Source of the DNA: Synergistaceae bacterium | GTDB taxonomy: Bacteria > Synergistota > Synergistia > Synergistales > Synergistaceae | Reading direction: 5' to 3' | DNA length: 5,699 nucleotides | NCBI GenBank assembly: GCA_012727545.1 | Contig: JAAYHA010000226.1 | Span: 1-5,699, forward strand | Part shown: positions 4,811-5,699 of the stretch, one piece after another | How positions within the stretch are numbered: position 1 is the first letter of the stretch | How the letters are laid out: every line of letters begins with the position of its first letter | Notes under the pieces: generated by a model | Seen by the model: only the letters and a program-made list of their open reading frames with translations | Databases searched by the model: none | Told to the model about the DNA's origin: nothing | Translations under genes and position numbers: made by a program

Positions 4811-5699
4811 TTGTGGAGTAAAGATATTGGGATCGATCTTGGAACTGCAACTGTAATAGTTTTTATAAAAGGAAAAGGGGTCGTACTCAGAGAACCCTCT
4901 GTGGTAGCTCTTGATCAGAACACAGGCAAGATCCTTTCGGTAGGTGAGGATGCCAAGGTCATGATCGGAAGAACACCTGAAAATGTTGTTGCGATACGTC
5001 CTCTCAGGGACGGCGTGATCGCAGACTACACAATGACAGAGGTAATGCTGAGGGAATTTATAAAAAAAGTCACATCAGGTATAGAGAGGATAGTAAGGCA
5101 CAGGGTCATGATAGGAGTCCCTGCGGGGGCTACCGATGTGGAGAGGCGCGCTGTACTTGAAGCCGCTCTTGAAGTAGGTGCGAAAGAAGCATATTTGATC
5201 GAGGAGCCTATGGCAGCAGCGATCGGAGCCAACATGCCCGTAGGTGAACCCGTCGGAAACATGGTGGTCGATATTGGAGGGGGAACAACAGATGTCGCAA
5301 TAGTCTCCCTTGGCGGTCTTGTAGTTTTCGAATCTCTTCGTGTCGGAGGAGACAAATTTGATGAAGCCATAATAAGATACATGAGACGCCAGTATAACCT
5401 TGCCATAGGAGAACAGACCGCTGAGGATCTCAAAAAAACTATTGGGTCCTGCAGGGAGAGAACACCGGAAAAGACAATGGATATAAGAGGACGGGATCTT
5501 GTCCAGGGGCTGCCGAGACAGATAACTGTAAGCAGTCTGGATGTTGCAAGGGCAATAGAAGAACCGGTGGGAGCCATAATTGCCGGTATAAAGAGAGTGC
5601 TGGAAAAAACACCTCCGGAACTTGCGGCTGACGTTATCGACAGAGGCATCATCCTTACAGGTGGGGGAGCCTACCTCAACGGACTTGATCAGCTGATAA
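4811..5699 (+). CDS. mreB: Rod shape-determining protein MreB (partial, 3' end beyond window)
   Basis: This is a bacterial actin homologue that forms membrane-bound filaments guiding lateral cell-wall synthesis. The window holds 296 codons; full MreB has about 340, so roughly the last 45 residues are missing. Motifs in order: phosphate-1 loop DIGIDLGTA at 5-13, REPSVVALD from 27, EEPMAAAIGA at 131-140, phosphate-2 VVDIGGGTTDVAIV at 152-165, RVGGDKFDEAI soon after, and the adenosine motif LTGGGAYL at 282-289. The start is TTG, backed by GGGAGG nine bases upstream and by the family's usual spacing before DIGIDLGTA. The phosphate-1 loop reads GTATVIV where MreB, Mbl and MreBH normally have GTAN, so an otherwise conserved Asn is Thr14. 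The gene follows truA after a 73-base gap with no clear terminator. MreB is certain at family level; a paralogue such as Mbl cannot be excluded. Confidence 0.95.
   Translation, partial: MWSKDIGIDLGTATVIVFIKGKGVVLREPSVVALDQNTGKILSVGEDAKVMIGRTPENVVAIRPLRDGVIADYTMTEVMLREFIKKVTSGIERIVRHRVMIGVPAGATDVERRAVLEAALEVGAKEAYLIEEPMAAAIGANMPVGEPVGNMVVDIGGGTTDVAIVSLGGLVVFESLRVGGDKFDEAIIRYMRRQYNLAIGEQTAEDLKKTIGSCRERTPEKTMDIRGRDLVQGLPRQITVSSLDVARAIEEPVGAIIAGIKRVLEKTPPELAADVIDRGIILTGGGAYLNGLDQLI

Noticed and set aside
5026..5652. Long minus-strand frame of 208 residues
   Set aside because: It is exactly antisense to conserved mreB motifs, is low in complexity and rich in Ser, Thr and Pro, and has no recognisable domain; it is a shadow of mreB.
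1..5699. CRISPR arrays, tRNA genes, insertion sequences or phage genes
   Set aside because: I found no spaced direct repeats, no cloverleaf-like segments and no transposase or phage-like proteins; nearly the whole window is covered by conserved core genes.

Overview
The window is a chromosomal core-gene segment of a bacterium with moderate GC content. All genes lie on the + strand and are very tightly packed. It opens with the last 14 codons of rpsD. Then follow complete rpoA, rplQ, two ECF-transporter ATPase genes (ecfA1, ecfA2), the ECF transmembrane gene ecfT and truA. It ends inside mreB, of which 296 codons are present. The rpsD-rpoA-rplQ-ecfA1-ecfA2-ecfT-truA order is the arrangement known from Firmicutes. 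There truA is usually followed by rplM-rpsI; here mreB follows instead. I infer a Firmicutes-related, diderm-type lineage such as Synergistota from this mixed order and the general look of the proteins, but I could not run a phylogeny and hold this only moderately.

Layout: 1-45 end of rpsD; 69-1130 RNA polymerase alpha; 1131-1484 ribosomal protein L17; 1489-2334, 2310-3158 and 3149-3958 the ECF energy-coupling module (two ATPases and EcfT, no substrate-binding S subunit); 3961-4737 tRNA pseudouridine synthase TruA; 4738-4810 a 73-base gap, the longest intergenic stretch; 4811 to the window end MreB, with a TTG start. From rpsD to truA, genes abut, overlap, or are separated by at most 23 bases. 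I see no intrinsic terminator between them, so one transcript is the simplest reading. The truA-mreB gap is the only place where a separate promoter is plausible.

Together the genes cover transcription (alpha), translation (S4, L17, TruA), vitamin or metal uptake energetics (EcfA1, EcfA2, EcfT) and cell shape (MreB). I did not find a new defence, mobile or otherwise undescribed system. The points most worth a second look are details: an 11-bp perfect inverted repeat plus T-tract inside the end of truA, an unusually long alpha-subunit linker, two substitutions at DNA-contact positions of the alpha C-terminal domain, an Asn-to-Thr change in the MreB phosphate-1 loop, and the lack of a Shine-Dalgarno sequence at ecfA1.
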